Assembly (NCBI GenBank): GCA_900551325.1
Contig: URVM01000002.1
Span: 186,001-250,000, forward strand
DNA from: an uncultured Eubacteriales bacterium
GTDB lineage: Bacteria; Bacillota; Clostridia; Lachnospirales; Cellulosilyticaceae
DNA length: 64,000 nt
Reading direction: 5' to 3'
Both the position numbers and the translations under genes were made by a program. Under the pieces are notes generated by a model. The model searched no databases. It had not been told where the DNA came from and worked only from the letters and a program-made list of their open reading frames with translations. Each line of letters opens with the position of its first letter. Position 1 is the first letter of the stretch. Below are positions 26,614 through 36,434 of the stretch, piece after piece.

Positions 26614-28914
26614 CTACATGAGCTGATAAGTCTTACCAGCTTCACATTCTAGCTCTATTACTTGATTATTTAATATAACCTTACAAGCTTTATCATAATT
26701 TGCTTGAATAGTAGCTTCTATAATCTTGCCTTCTTCCCATTTAAAAGATAAGGTAAATCCTCCTCTAGCCTTTAACCCTTTAACACTACCATTTTTCCAT
26801 ACTTCTGGTAGGGCAGGCAGTAAGGAAATATACTCCCCATGACTTTGCAGTAACATTTCACAAATACCTGCTGTAAGTCCAAAGTTCCCATCAATTTGAA
26901 ATGGTGGGTGTGCACAAAATAGGTTAGGATAAGTGCCTCCTCCTACTGCTGATATAACATCTTCATTGACAAGTCTTAGTTGTTTTTTAATTAATTCAAA
27001 GGCTCTATTTCCATTGCCAAGTCTTGCCCATAAATTAACTTTCCACGCTAAGCTCCAACCGGTTCCCTCATCTTTTCGTCTTTCTAATGCAACTTCACAT
27101 GCCTTAGCAAGTTCAGGTGTTTTTTCTAAATCAATTTGATTTGATGGATAAAGGGCATATAAATGTGATACATGTCTATGGTGTTGATCAACTTCCTCAT
27201 AGTCTTCATACCATTCTTGCAATTGTCCATACTTACCAATCTTATATGGTGGCAATAGAGAAAGTGCTTCTTCCACTTTTTCTTTAAGAGGTTCTTTTTT
27301 ATCTAGAATCTCAATCATTTTAAGGAAATAACCAAATAATTCTCTTAAGATTGCTGTATCCATTGTTGCACCCCAAGTGATGGCATGTACTTTACCATCT
27401 TCTCCTAGGAACTGATTTTCTGGTGAAGTAGAAGGCATGGTCATGAGATAGCCTTCATAAGATACCAAATACTCTAGATAAAATCTTACAGCTTCTAGAA
27501 TAATAGGATAAGCCTTATCTCTTAAAAATTCTTTATCTCCTGTATAGGCATAATGTTCCCATAAATGTAAACACAACCATCCTGAACTCATTGGCCAAAA
27601 AGCATAGCAAAGAGCTGATCCATTTTGCTCCTTACCACCAACAGGTGTACTATGTGCCCAACCATCTATATTATGATGAGATACCCATCCATCAAGCCCA
27701 TATAATTTAGCTGCTGTTTCTTTTCCTATTTCACTTACCTTTTGGATAAGGTCTAAAAGTGGCTCATGACACTCACTTAAATTACAAACTTCTACAGGCC
27801 AGTAATTCATCTCGGTATTAATATTTACTGTATAATTAGAACTCCAAGGTGCTCTTAGTTTCTGGTTCCATATTCCTTGTAAATTATTTGGTAAGGACCC
27901 AGGCTGTGAACCACTAATTAAAAGATATCTTCCATAATTAAACATAAGACTTACTAATGCCAAATCCTCTTGATTTTGCTTGAATTCTTCTAATCTCTTA
28001 GTAGTAGTAAGTGTAGTTTGATCATGTCCAAGCTTTAATTCTACTCGGTTATAATAATTTTGATAGTGCCTAACATGTTCCTCTTTTACTTTGTTATAGT
28101 TTGCTTGATTGATACTTACACGAGGTAAGTTGACTTTATTACCTTCTAAAGCTGTTTCTGCTGTTACAACCAATATAATTTCAGAGGCACCTTGAATATG
28201 TAGGTGATTGCCTTCTTTTTTACAGCTTCCCTCATCCAGTATGGCCTCTACTCGTGTAGCAAATAAAGTGCCTTCTCCTTCTTTATATACAATAGGTTCT
28301 TCTACATGGTAGTAATTAGGTGCAGCATAAATAGGTGCTCTTCCTTTAATTATAAGTGCTTGACTATTGTCTTCTTCCTCATACTCAAATCTTAATAAGG
28401 AATCTAAATAAACGTCCAATTCTAATATTGCTTTTGTTGCCTTTAACTTAACAATAATAGCTTTGTACTTAGAAGAGCAAAAAACTTCTTTCTCATATAG
28501 AATATTTTGAATTATACACTGACTAGTTGTAATAGCTTTCTCTAAATCTAGTTCTCTTCTATAATCTTCATAAGAAGATGTACTTTTTGACTCTATATGT
28601 AAACTTCCTAAAGGTAAATAACTTTCTGTCCAATCACCTAAGAAATTTTGGCTTAATAATTTTTCAGCTTCTTCATAGTTTTTACTATATAGGGCTTCTC
28701 TAATAGTCTTTAAATCTTTTTCTTGGTTCTCATTCATCTTACATTGACCTGTACCAGACCAAAGTGTATCAATATTTAAGTCTATTCTCTCATGTTCTAC
28801 CTCTCCAAACACCATCCCACCTAAAGTACCATTTCCAATAGGTAGTGCTTCATGCCACACTTTGGCTGGCTCTGTATACATAAGCTTTGTATCACTTTCA
28901 TAACTATACTTCAT
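26614..28914 (-). CDS. GH95 alpha-L-fucosidase (or GH95 galactosidase)
   Basis: 766-residue glycoside hydrolase. An N-terminal beta-sandwich begins with the family-typical PAKVWHEALPIGNGTLGGMV, and an alpha/alpha-barrel catalytic domain follows. Catalytic-site residues match GH95: the Asn pair in NINTEMNYW, the Glu in STSPENQF and the Asp in QIDGNFG. No signal peptide, so it acts inside the cell on imported oligosaccharides, such as plant xyloglucan fragments or host fucosides. GH95 inverting enzymes cleave alpha-1,2-L-fucosyl or alpha-L-galactosyl bonds. The gene has its own terminator and no visible operon partner. GAGGGG precedes the ATG. Confidence 0.92.
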   Translation of the reverse strand: MKYSYESDTKLMYTEPAKVWHEALPIGNGTLGGMVFGEVEHERIDLNIDTLWSGTGQCKMNENQEKDLKTIREALYSKNYEEAEKLLSQNFLGDWTESYLPLGSLHIESKSTSSYEDYRRELDLEKAITTSQCIIQNILYEKEVFCSSKYKAIIVKLKATKAILELDVYLDSLLRFEYEEEDNSQALIIKGRAPIYAAPNYYHVEEPIVYKEGEGTLFATRVEAILDEGSCKKEGNHLHIQGASEIILVVTAETALEGNKVNLPRVSINQANYNKVKEEHVRHYQNYYNRVELKLGHDQTTLTTTKRLEEFKQNQEDLALVSLMFNYGRYLLISGSQPGSLPNNLQGIWNQKLRAPWSSNYTVNINTEMNYWPVEVCNLSECHEPLLDLIQKVSEIGKETAAKLYGLDGWVSHHNIDGWAHSTPVGGKEQNGSALCYAFWPMSSGWLCLHLWEHYAYTGDKEFLRDKAYPIILEAVRFYLEYLVSYEGYLMTMPSTSPENQFLGEDGKVHAITWGATMDTAILRELFGYFLKMIEILDKKEPLKEKVEEALSLLPPYKIGKYGQLQEWYEDYEEVDQHHRHVSHLYALYPSNQIDLEKTPELAKACEVALERRKDEGTGWSLAWKVNLWARLGNGNRAFELIKKQLRLVNEDVISAVGGGTYPNLFCAHPPFQIDGNFGLTAGICEMLLQSHGEYISLLPALPEVWKNGSVKGLKARGGFTLSFKWEEGKIIEATIQANYDKACKVILNNQVIELECEAGKTYQLM

Positions 28915-29244
28915 CTTTTCCCCTCTTTTCTTATATCTATAAATAATTTTAATTCTATTTAGTTTTACTTTTTCTCATAAGTATCTTATCAACTTGAAAT
29001 AAGGCTTATTTCATCTATGGTTTGCTTATTTATATTTATTTACATTTACCTTTATCTACTTATATATATTTATTGGTACATATCTATCTATTTATACCCA
29101 TCTATTTATTTATGCCTATTTTAAAATAGTATACTATAAAACACTTTATTTAAACTATTTATTTTTTATTCTTCTTTTCGGACTAGTTTACAGGGGAAAG
29201 GGGCAACCTAATTCTATATGTCTAAATATAGGAAGGTGAAAAAA
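28915..29244. other. AT-rich spacer with TATTTAT-like repeats
   Basis: Divergent promoter region between GH95 (minus) and the DUF362 gene (plus). About 29020-29115 is made of imperfect repeats around TATTTATNNNTATTTA, low complexity. No clear operator or promoter is assigned. Confidence 0.5.
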
Positions 29245-30165
29245 ATGCGGGTTAGACGAGAAGTTTCCCCTATTGTTGCCATTACACAAAACAATGATGA
29301 ATCTATAGCCATTCAAGAAGGTCTACAACTTCTTCAAATGGAGAAAATGATTACCTCCCAAGATGTAGTTGTCATCACACCTAATTGGGTTGCACCAGGA
29401 AAACCAGAAAGCGGGCGTGTAGTTGGTCCAGATAGCCTTAGGCAAGTGATTAAAAGTGTTAAGACTGGTCATCCAAAGCGTATTGTAGTAGCTACTGGTC
29501 CTGGTGAAGAAGATCTTTATGGCTTAATGGATAAAGTAGGTTTTACTAAGATTATTACAGAAGAAAAAGTAGAACTAATTAACCTAAATAAAGGCCCTTT
29601 TACAAGTATTGATATTAATCATCCTTGCCCTAGTCGCCTTAGTCTCAATGAACTTTATAATGAAATGACCTTTCTTATCTCCTTTACCCAACTCAAAATC
29701 CATGAAGAAGCTACTATGTCAGCAGCTATTAAAAATATTACAATGGGCTGGCCTGCTGGTGATGAGCAGGGTTATCCTAAAAAAGATTTGGGTATTCATG
29801 ATGATTTGCACGGCTTTATGGCTGCACTCTTTGAAAAGTTCACTATTGATCTATCCATCGTAAGTGCAAGCCCTGCTATGATTGGTACTGGTCCTCATAA
29901 AGGTGCTGCCGCTCACACAGGCTTAGTCCTTTGCGGTACTGATCCTGTTAGTACAGATGTAGTAGCTGCAAGATTACTAGGCTTTAAACCACAAGCTATT
30001 CATTATCTTTATGCCATCACTAAGAAAGGATTAGGGCGTAGTACTTTTGACCTTAAGCAGCAAACAGGTATACAATTTAAAGGTATCCCCCTAGAAGAAG
30101 CCGAAAAACACTTTAGTGCATGTGCCTATGAAAAAGCTTTTTCTCTTGACACAGATAAAAACTAA
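29245..30165 (+). CDS. DUF362 domain protein
   Basis: About 306 residues of the DUF362 family, whose members share conserved TxPNW and HPC-like elements. Here VVVITPNWVAPGKPESG, AIKNITMGWPAG, MIGTGPHKG and CGTDPVSTDVVAARLLG are seen. The C-terminal ferredoxin domain found in some members is absent. The function is not established. The ATG at 29245 has AGGAAGGTG six bases upstream and is preferred over an upstream in-frame ATG at 29218. A run of hairpins follows the gene. No signal peptide. Confidence 0.82.
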   Translation: MRVRREVSPIVAITQNNDESIAIQEGLQLLQMEKMITSQDVVVITPNWVAPGKPESGRVVGPDSLRQVIKSVKTGHPKRIVVATGPGEEDLYGLMDKVGFTKIITEEKVELINLNKGPFTSIDINHPCPSRLSLNELYNEMTFLISFTQLKIHEEATMSAAIKNITMGWPAGDEQGYPKKDLGIHDDLHGFMAALFEKFTIDLSIVSASPAMIGTGPHKGAAAHTGLVLCGTDPVSTDVVAARLLGFKPQAIHYLYAITKKGLGRSTFDLKQQTGIQFKGIPLEEAEKHFSACAYEKAFSLDTDKN

Positions 30166-30216
30166 GGATTCTATTCATAACTATAAGAAACGAAGCTGAG
30201 CACCCTCCTAAAAGAA

Positions 30217-30317
30217 GCAGGGAATACTTCCCCTGCACTCCTTGTATGCTAGAAAGCGGAACTTTCCTAGCATACAAGAAAGTGTATAGTAGGAAAACAG
30301 AATTTTCCTACTATACA
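30217..30317 (+). repeat. Three successive hairpins after DUF362 gene
   Basis: Three stems in series: 30217-30236 (GCAGGG/CCCTGC), 30241-30278 (CTTGTATGCTAG and complement) and 30283-30317 (TGTATAGTAGGAAAA and complement). The second and third have related stems and similar AAAGCGGAACTTT-like and AAAACAGAATTTT-like tops. They may be diverged copies of one small element. Confidence 0.6.
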
Positions 30318-30321
30318 ATAA

Positions 30322-30367
30322 AAGACCTATGAAACTAGAAATTAAAATACTAGTTTTCATAGGTCTT
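30322..30367. terminator. Terminator between DUF362 and DUF3899-like genes
   Basis: Stem AAGACCTATGAAA..CTAG with CTAG..TTTTCATAGGTCTT around an AT-rich loop, T-rich at both ends, between two convergent genes. Confidence 0.82.
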
Positions 30368-30399
30368 CTTATAGTAAAACTACTTCACGCCAACCAAAA

Positions 30400-30771
30400 T
30401 TAAATTATAAAACCAATAATAAGAGAAATGATAATATATACTCCACCTAAAATAAGTATAGTCGATCCTCTACTTTTGATAGGAGTATTTGCACGCTTTA
30501 ATCGCTTATATTCTTTATAATCATTAAAGGTTTTAAAATCATTTTCACTATTTTTAGCAAAAGTTTTTCTTGTTAAGTATAGAGAGCTATCAAATACTTG
30601 ACTAGCACCTGTTGCACTGATTAATCCAGGAAAGAAGAAAAACACACCCATCAAAAAAATCACATTAGATATATTCATTAAGCTTATTCTAAAATCATAT
30701 ATGAAAAACATTAAAAGGATCATTATAATAATAGATAGCCCTATTGGATATAAAAATGCCTTTATCTTCAT
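30400..30771 (-). CDS. Small membrane protein, DUF3899-like
   Basis: 123 residues with three hydrophobic segments: about 5-25, 33-55 and 103-123. A cytoplasmic loop (about 65-100) reads SSLYLTRKTFAKNSENDFKTF and KRLKRANTPIKS. The layout matches DUF3899-type proteins, though that match is from memory of the family. The start overlaps the OppF stop as ATGA, so it is translated with the peptide importer. Its contribution to transport is unknown. Confidence 0.6.
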   Translation of the reverse strand: MKIKAFLYPIGLSIIIMILLMFFIYDFRISLMNISNVIFLMGVFFFFPGLISATGASQVFDSSLYLTRKTFAKNSENDFKTFNDYKEYKRLKRANTPIKSRGSTILILGGVYIIISLIIGFII

Positions 30772-31910
30772 TTAGTTTGTAACTCTCTTCTATTAGCTTG
30801 TAGCTCTCTTCGATATTGCTCCATCTCTTTTTGATTAGCTAGAACAAAATGTCCTTCTTTTATTTCCTGGAAAATAGGTTTTTCTTCTGAGTAATCATGA
30901 GATTCTTTTGGATCATATGCAACTCTTTTTCTATATTTTTCATAAATAGGATCAGGTAATGGAACAGCTGATAGTAAGGATTTCGTATATGGATGTAATG
31001 GATTAGCAAATAACTCATCAGCAGGGGCAAGCTCTACCATATTGCCAAAGTACATAACACCTACTCTATCACTAAAGTATTTAACAACAGATAAGTCATG
31101 GGCAATAAAGAGTATAGTAATTCCTAACTCCTCACGCAAATCATTTAAAAGATTAATGATTTGAGCTTGTATAGATACATCTAGTGCACTTATTGGTTCA
31201 TCTGCTATTAAGAACTCTGGATTTAGAACTAATGCTCTTGCTATCCCTATTCTTTGGCGTTGACCACCACTAAATTCATGAGGGTATCTATTAGCATGTT
31301 CTGGCACTAGCCCAACTGTTTCTAAAACCTCATTGACCCTTCTTAAAATAACCTCTTCTTTTCTTTCACCACTAATTCTTAGCCCTTCCGCAATAATCTC
31401 TTTTACTGTCATTCTAGGATCTAGAGATGCAATAGGATCTTGGAAAATCATCTGAATCTTCTTCACTACTTCACGATCCACTTTTTCGTTTTGGCGTTTT
31501 TTTCTTTTTATTTCTTTTTTGTTAAATTTAATAGCCTCTTTTGCCTCAAGGATTTTTGTAGTGTTCTTTTCAGTTTTAAGCGCTTCTTTAGCTTCTTCAA
31601 TGGCTTCAATATTCGAGTCTATACCTTCAGCAATAGTTTTTCCCAAAAACTGAATGGAGCCATCTGTTGGCTCATGAAGTCTAATCAAAGCTCTTCCTGT
31701 AGTTGTTTTTCCACAGCCTGATTCACCAACTAATCCAAAAATTTCACCCTTATAGATATCAAAATTTATACCATCAACAGCCTTAACTACTAACTTGTGT
31801 TTTCCAATACCTGATTTAAAGTGTACTTTAAGATCTCTAACACTTATTACAGGTACAGATTCAATTTGACTTCTTTCCATTTCTTTAATAAGATTCAAGC
31901 TGTTTTTCAT
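30768..31910 (-). CDS. oppF: Oligopeptide ABC transporter ATP-binding protein OppF, with helical insertion
   Basis: 380-residue ATPase of the peptide importer. Walker A VGESGCGKTT, Q-loop MIFQDPIASLDPRMT, signature HEFSGGQRQRIGIARAL and Walker B FLIADEPISALDVS are all present, followed by the oligopeptide/dipeptide C-terminal region. Between Walker A and the Q-loop, about 50 extra residues (about 100-150) rich in Lys, Glu and Ala are predicted to form a helical hairpin. Standard OppF has only a short strand-turn there. It overlaps OppD by 26 bases. It pairs with OppD to drive import. Confidence 0.9.
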   Translation of the reverse strand: MKNSLNLIKEMERSQIESVPVISVRDLKVHFKSGIGKHKLVVKAVDGINFDIYKGEIFGLVGESGCGKTTTGRALIRLHEPTDGSIQFLGKTIAEGIDSNIEAIEEAKEALKTEKNTTKILEAKEAIKFNKKEIKRKKRQNEKVDREVVKKIQMIFQDPIASLDPRMTVKEIIAEGLRISGERKEEVILRRVNEVLETVGLVPEHANRYPHEFSGGQRQRIGIARALVLNPEFLIADEPISALDVSIQAQIINLLNDLREELGITILFIAHDLSVVKYFSDRVGVMYFGNMVELAPADELFANPLHPYTKSLLSAVPLPDPIYEKYRKRVAYDPKESHDYSEEKPIFQEIKEGHFVLANQKEMEQYRRELQANRRELQTK

Positions 31911-33333
31911 AAGTAATCTGCTCCTTTTCCATTTCTTTTTTTAGCTCCATAGTCATTACTCTCATTCTTTCTATACGTTCAGTAATGATTGATGGCTTTT
32001 CAAGATTTGGACCATCTTTATGTAGAAGCCAAGTTGCAGCATAATGTGTATCAGATACTTTAAACATAGGTGGTTCTTCTTCCATATCTATTTGCATAGC
32101 AAACTCACTTCTTAAGGCGAAGGCATCACCTTTAGGTGGAAATCTCATATCTGGAGGGGTTCCAGGTATAGTAAGTAGTCTATCTTTAGATGTTAAGTCA
32201 GGCATAGATCCGAGTAATGCCCATGTATAAGGGTGCTTTGGATTGTAAAATACTTCCTCTGCTGTACCAATTTCTTGTATTTTCCCAGCGTACATAACTG
32301 CTATTCTATCTGCAACGTTTGCAACTACACCTAGGTCATGTGTTATAAAAATAACTGTTAAACTACGTTCCTCTTTTAACTTCTTTATAAGCTCTAGTAT
32401 TTGAGCTTGAATGGTTACATCAAGTGCTGTTGTAGGTTCGTCACAAATTAAAATATCTGGATTAGAAGTTAAAACAATGGCAATAACAATACGTTGACGC
32501 ATCCCACCTGAAAACTGAAATGGGTACTGGTTAAATCGTTTTTCTGGATCTGGAATCCCTACTTCACGCATGACTTCTATAGCTCTTTCTTTTGCCTCTT
32601 TTTTGGTCACTCTTCTAAGTCTTCTAAGTTCTTCCTTTTTACTCTCTAACTTTTCTTTTAATACCTCTGGCGCTAGACCTTCAGCATTTTTACGTATTTC
32701 TTCAAGTTCTTTTTCAAATTGAGCCTTTTCTTCTTTATAAGCTTTTATTACCACTTCTGTTGCGTTTTTCTTTGCAGTAACCATATTTTTCTTTGCTTCT
32801 GGCAACTGCTTTTTAAGCTTGGCAATTTGAGCTTTTAGTGCTTTACACACCTCTTTATCCTTTTTATTACTTTCAATTTTTTCTTTTGCAATTCGTATAT
32901 CACGCTTGATTTCAGAGTATACGATTCTTTCTTTATTATAGAGCTTCTCAATTTTATTCTTAAGATGATCTCCATTAAGTAGTAAACCTTCTGTAATCTG
33001 CTTGCCAATTTTCATAATGGGATTCAAGCTAGATAGTGGATCTTGATAAATCATACCTATCTTTTTACCACGTATACTATGAAACTGCTCCTCTGTTATC
33101 TTGAGAAGGTCCTCTCCCTCATAAACGATTTTTCCACTTTCAATGATAGCATTTCCAGCTAGTATCCCCATAATAGCACGGGTTGTAACAGATTTACCTG
33201 AACCCGATTCACCAACGATAGCTAATGTCTCGCCTTCTGTAAGCTCAAAGCTTACATCCCTTACCGCTTTAACTGTTCCTGTAACTGTTCTAAATGAAAT
33301 AGATAAATTTTCTACGCTTAACTTCTTCTTCAT
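31885..33333 (-). CDS. oppD: Oligopeptide ABC transporter ATP-binding protein OppD, with long coiled-coil insertion
   Basis: 482 residues against about 330-350 for usual OppD. Walker A VGESGSGKSVTT, Q-loop MIYQDPLSSLNPIMK, signature PFQFSGGMRQRIVIAIVL and Walker B ILICDEPTTALDVT are intact, so the ATPase should be active. Between the Q-loop and the signature, about 130 residues (about 115-245) are almost entirely Lys, Glu, Ala and Leu, predicted as a long coiled-coil. It sits where the helical domain contacts the permeases. GGAGG precedes the ATG. Confidence 0.9.
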   Translation of the reverse strand: MKKKLSVENLSISFRTVTGTVKAVRDVSFELTEGETLAIVGESGSGKSVTTRAIMGILAGNAIIESGKIVYEGEDLLKITEEQFHSIRGKKIGMIYQDPLSSLNPIMKIGKQITEGLLLNGDHLKNKIEKLYNKERIVYSEIKRDIRIAKEKIESNKKDKEVCKALKAQIAKLKKQLPEAKKNMVTAKKNATEVVIKAYKEEKAQFEKELEEIRKNAEGLAPEVLKEKLESKKEELRRLRRVTKKEAKERAIEVMREVGIPDPEKRFNQYPFQFSGGMRQRIVIAIVLTSNPDILICDEPTTALDVTIQAQILELIKKLKEERSLTVIFITHDLGVVANVADRIAVMYAGKIQEIGTAEEVFYNPKHPYTWALLGSMPDLTSKDRLLTIPGTPPDMRFPPKGDAFALRSEFAMQIDMEEEPPMFKVSDTHYAATWLLHKDGPNLEKPSIITERIERMRVMTMELKKEMEKEQITYEKQLESY

Positions 33334-35228
33334 TATTCCTCCACCCCTCTCAATGATGGATTAAATGCATCCCTTAAGGCATTACCAAACATGTTAAATG
33401 TAATCATAAGTAGTGAAACAATTGTAGCTGGGAATATAGTCAGATAAGGATAATTTACTAAGAACGCTCTTGCATCTGATAGTAATACCCCTATAGATAC
33501 CCCAGAAAAAGTAAAGCCTAAAATATTAAATGATTGCCCATGTCCAATCCCATAACCCAAATAGGATAAGGAAGCTTCTAAAAATATAGCTGCTGGTATT
33601 GAAAGTATACTTGAAGTAATAATAGTACCTATTCCATTTGGCAAAATATGTCTAAATATTAATCGAGAATCTTTGGCCCCCATTGTTCTAGAAGCTAAGA
33701 CATACTCTCTTCCCTTATATCTATAAAACTGCATTCTAGTGACAGATTGTGTTTCCACCCATCCCGATATAATAAGCGTTAATATTAAAGTATTAATGCC
33801 TGGTTCAAATAAAACAACCATAATGGATAAAACAACTAACCAAGGAATTCTACCCATAAGTTCAGCAAAACGCTGCATTAATAAATCTGTCATTCCACCA
33901 TAATAACCAGCAATAGCACCAAAGATAATACCAATAGACACATTAATAAAGGTAGCAACTAAACCAATGTACAATGATGTTCTTAAACCTACCCATACAA
34001 GTGAGAATAAATCTCTACCTGCTGCTGAAGTTCCAAACCAAAAGTATGGTAAATCCTTATACCCAAGGTATGCAGCATAATCAAGATATACTTCATATGA
34101 GGAATAAGCTGTACCGTCTACTGTAACTGTATCATTTTTCCTTACAACTTCGTGTATAGGGAACCCTTCGCTAAAATACCAACCGTCAGGATTATCAGGA
34201 TTCGGAATCTGCTCTACATTACCTCCCCATTCTTCTAGTAATTTGTCGTATTCTGTTGATGGAAATGCCATCTCATGTGTTAAGTCAAAGGCTGCGATAT
34301 ATCTATTATATCTAAAGCTTGCAACGATCATCTCACCGTTTTGTCTCACATAAGTCCCCTTACCATCTACTAGCGTATAGTTAGATAGTTTATAGCCTTC
34401 ATCAAACAAGATAGGTTCTTCACTGCTATCATCTAATACAGCAATACTGGTAATGGCTGCATAGGAACCTGCATTATCTGAACTATATCTAAGTTGTAGT
34501 TTAGATGCTACATCAGCATATAGTTCCTCATATAAATCAAATAATTTGATTTCATGTTTACCTGGCTGTGTAATAGTATCAATAACAGTATAGTCCCCTC
34601 CAAATTCAGTTTGAAGAAGTACTTCTATTTTCCCATTAGCACTGCTATCTAGTTCGAAAACATCTATTTCAATAGATGGATTATTCGCTTTTACTAAATT
34701 CAAGAATTCATCTGATTCTACAGTCATTGCATTAGAGTTATAATCCAATCTTAATACAGACTGACCATGTAATACTTGTGGAGATTTCTCTGAGCTTTTT
34801 ATCACTTTATTAGTAAGGGTCTTTCTTACTACAGCTTTTTCGTTATAGTCCATAGGTAAATAAAGTCCCGTTTCTTCATCTTTCATCTCTACATTAACAG
34901 GTTTATCCTTTATAAGCACTGTTCCATCCATAACGCCAAACTTTTCAAGTATTGGCACTCTTGGTGGTAAAAACGCAATCTTTTCATTAAGCTTTACATA
35001 CTCTTTTCCTACTAATCCAGGCATAAAGATAGAGCATAAAACTAAAATCAAAAGAATTGTAGATGCAGTTAAGTTTGTCTTATTCTTCTTAAATCGCATC
35101 CATACATCTTGGAGATAACTTATTGGCTTACCTTCTATTTTTTGATCATATATCTTTTTGTCTTTTTGTATAAACTCAAAACGTTCTTTAGGAATATTTT
35201 TATTTATAAGATCTTTTTGGGTATCCAT
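33333..35228 (-). CDS. oppC: Oligopeptide ABC transporter permease OppC, with large external domain
   Basis: 631 residues, about twice the usual OppC. A cytoplasmic N-terminus and first helix (about 52-72) are followed by roughly 320 residues outside the membrane (about 75-395) with beta-rich, Asp/Ser/Tyr-rich sequence. The conserved permease core comes last, beginning FGTSAAGRDLFSLVWVGLRTSL, with the EAA-like loop ASRTMGAKDSRLIFRHILPN. It overlaps OppB by one base (TAATG). The external domain may help dock the enlarged OppA; no family for it was recognised. Confidence 0.88.
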   Translation of the reverse strand: MDTQKDLINKNIPKERFEFIQKDKKIYDQKIEGKPISYLQDVWMRFKKNKTNLTASTILLILVLCSIFMPGLVGKEYVKLNEKIAFLPPRVPILEKFGVMDGTVLIKDKPVNVEMKDEETGLYLPMDYNEKAVVRKTLTNKVIKSSEKSPQVLHGQSVLRLDYNSNAMTVESDEFLNLVKANNPSIEIDVFELDSSANGKIEVLLQTEFGGDYTVIDTITQPGKHEIKLFDLYEELYADVASKLQLRYSSDNAGSYAAITSIAVLDDSSEEPILFDEGYKLSNYTLVDGKGTYVRQNGEMIVASFRYNRYIAAFDLTHEMAFPSTEYDKLLEEWGGNVEQIPNPDNPDGWYFSEGFPIHEVVRKNDTVTVDGTAYSSYEVYLDYAAYLGYKDLPYFWFGTSAAGRDLFSLVWVGLRTSLYIGLVATFINVSIGIIFGAIAGYYGGMTDLLMQRFAELMGRIPWLVVLSIMVVLFEPGINTLILTLIISGWVETQSVTRMQFYRYKGREYVLASRTMGAKDSRLIFRHILPNGIGTIITSSILSIPAAIFLEASLSYLGYGIGHGQSFNILGFTFSGVSIGVLLSDARAFLVNYPYLTIFPATIVSLLMITFNMFGNALRDAFNPSLRGVEE

Positions 35229-36304
35229 TATCTTTTACCTCCCATTCTAATTCTAGGATCAATCAATCCATAGCATAAATCAACTAATAATACTGCTGTT
35301 AAACTAATGGCAGTATAAAAAGCTGTAGAACATAATAGAAGGTTGTAATCATAAGCATTTTTCGTAAGTGCTTTTATAAAGATAGTCCCTGTACCTGGTA
35401 CAGAGTAAATACGTTCAATAATAACAGAACCAGATAAGATGCCAACAAAAGAAAAGATAATCCCTGGCACTAAAGGAACAAGTGAATTTCTTAATGCGTG
35501 TCGTATAACAGCTTGCTTTCTTGTTAATCCCTTTGTTCTAGCAAGTAATAAGAACTCTGATGTTAAAACTTCAGTAAGCTCTGCTCTTGTAACCCTTGTT
35601 AAAGATGCAATAGGCCCAAAAGTCATTGCTAGTACTGGTAGTATAAGCCCTCTAAGTCTAAGCCCAAGATCTGCATCTTTTGCTGGGAATATAGATGGAA
35701 CCCACTCTAAATGATAGCCAAATCCCATAACAAGCATGATCATAATTACAAAACTAGGTATAGAAATCATAATCATTACAGCAAAAGAAATAAAGTTATC
35801 TGCAGGTTTATTCTTTTTTAATGCAGCAGTAATACCAAGCGTTAATCCTATAGGAATATAGAAAAATAACGCTATAATATTGATGATCATAGTCGTTGGT
35901 ATTCTATCTTTTATTATATTGAAAACAGGTTTACCTGGTTCTACCTTAGTAGAGAGTCCCCAATCCCACTTTGTTATAATATTTTTTAGCCAAGCAAAGT
36001 ATTGCCTACTTATTGAAATAGGTTCAAATGCACGAATAATCTCTTTGTTATCTTCGTAATAAGATCCTTTTATGGTAGTTGCTGTTGCAAGTTGATTTCT
36101 TATTTCTGCCTTTTCTTGTTCATCAGTTATAAGCCTAATTTCCATATATCCGTCAGACACTTGTTTATTAAAGTACATGGAACGTTCTTCCTTGGTTGTA
36201 GGCGGATAAGAAGGTGCCAGTTTTAATAGAACAAAGTTCATAGACACAATAGTAAGTAACATGATAAATATCCAAACCGTCCTAGTCGTTATGTATCTTA
36301 ACAT
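35228..36304 (-). CDS. oppB: Oligopeptide ABC transporter permease OppB, with external insertion
   Basis: 358-residue permease. The N-terminal helix (about 9-29) is followed by a 90-residue external stretch (about 30-120), longer than in standard OppB of about 305. The core has five more helices. The EAA-like ATPase-contact loop is LLARTKGLTRKQAVIRHALRN and the C-terminus ends YGLIDPRIRMG. It is the first permease after OppA, with a hairpin in between. Confidence 0.9.
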   Translation of the reverse strand: MLRYITTRTVWIFIMLLTIVSMNFVLLKLAPSYPPTTKEERSMYFNKQVSDGYMEIRLITDEQEKAEIRNQLATATTIKGSYYEDNKEIIRAFEPISISRQYFAWLKNIITKWDWGLSTKVEPGKPVFNIIKDRIPTTMIINIIALFFYIPIGLTLGITAALKKNKPADNFISFAVMIMISIPSFVIMIMLVMGFGYHLEWVPSIFPAKDADLGLRLRGLILPVLAMTFGPIASLTRVTRAELTEVLTSEFLLLARTKGLTRKQAVIRHALRNSLVPLVPGIIFSFVGILSGSVIIERIYSVPGTGTIFIKALTKNAYDYNLLLCSTAFYTAISLTAVLLVDLCYGLIDPRIRMGGKR

Positions 36305-36369
36305 ATTTTAATCATTCCCCTATGTGTTTGATTTGTAAAATCCATTTACATCCTCTCCTTAAATCTTAT

Positions 36370-36408
36370 AATAGGAAGGATAGAAGAATAACTTCCATCC
36401 TTCCTATT
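36370..36408 (-). promoter_or_regulatory. Intercistronic hairpin after oppA
   Basis: AATAGGAAGGAT and GAAG pair with CTTC and ATCCTTCCTATT around AATAA with a single mismatch. It lies between oppA and oppB without a long T-run, so it likely limits readthrough or protects oppA mRNA. Confidence 0.7.
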
Positions 36409-36434
36409 TGAGAAACTTAATTTTTTAGGATATC

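Noticed and set aside
28915..29244. TATTTAT-like repeats as a regulatory array
   Set aside because: Imperfect and low-complexity; they fit AT-rich drift in an intergenic region.
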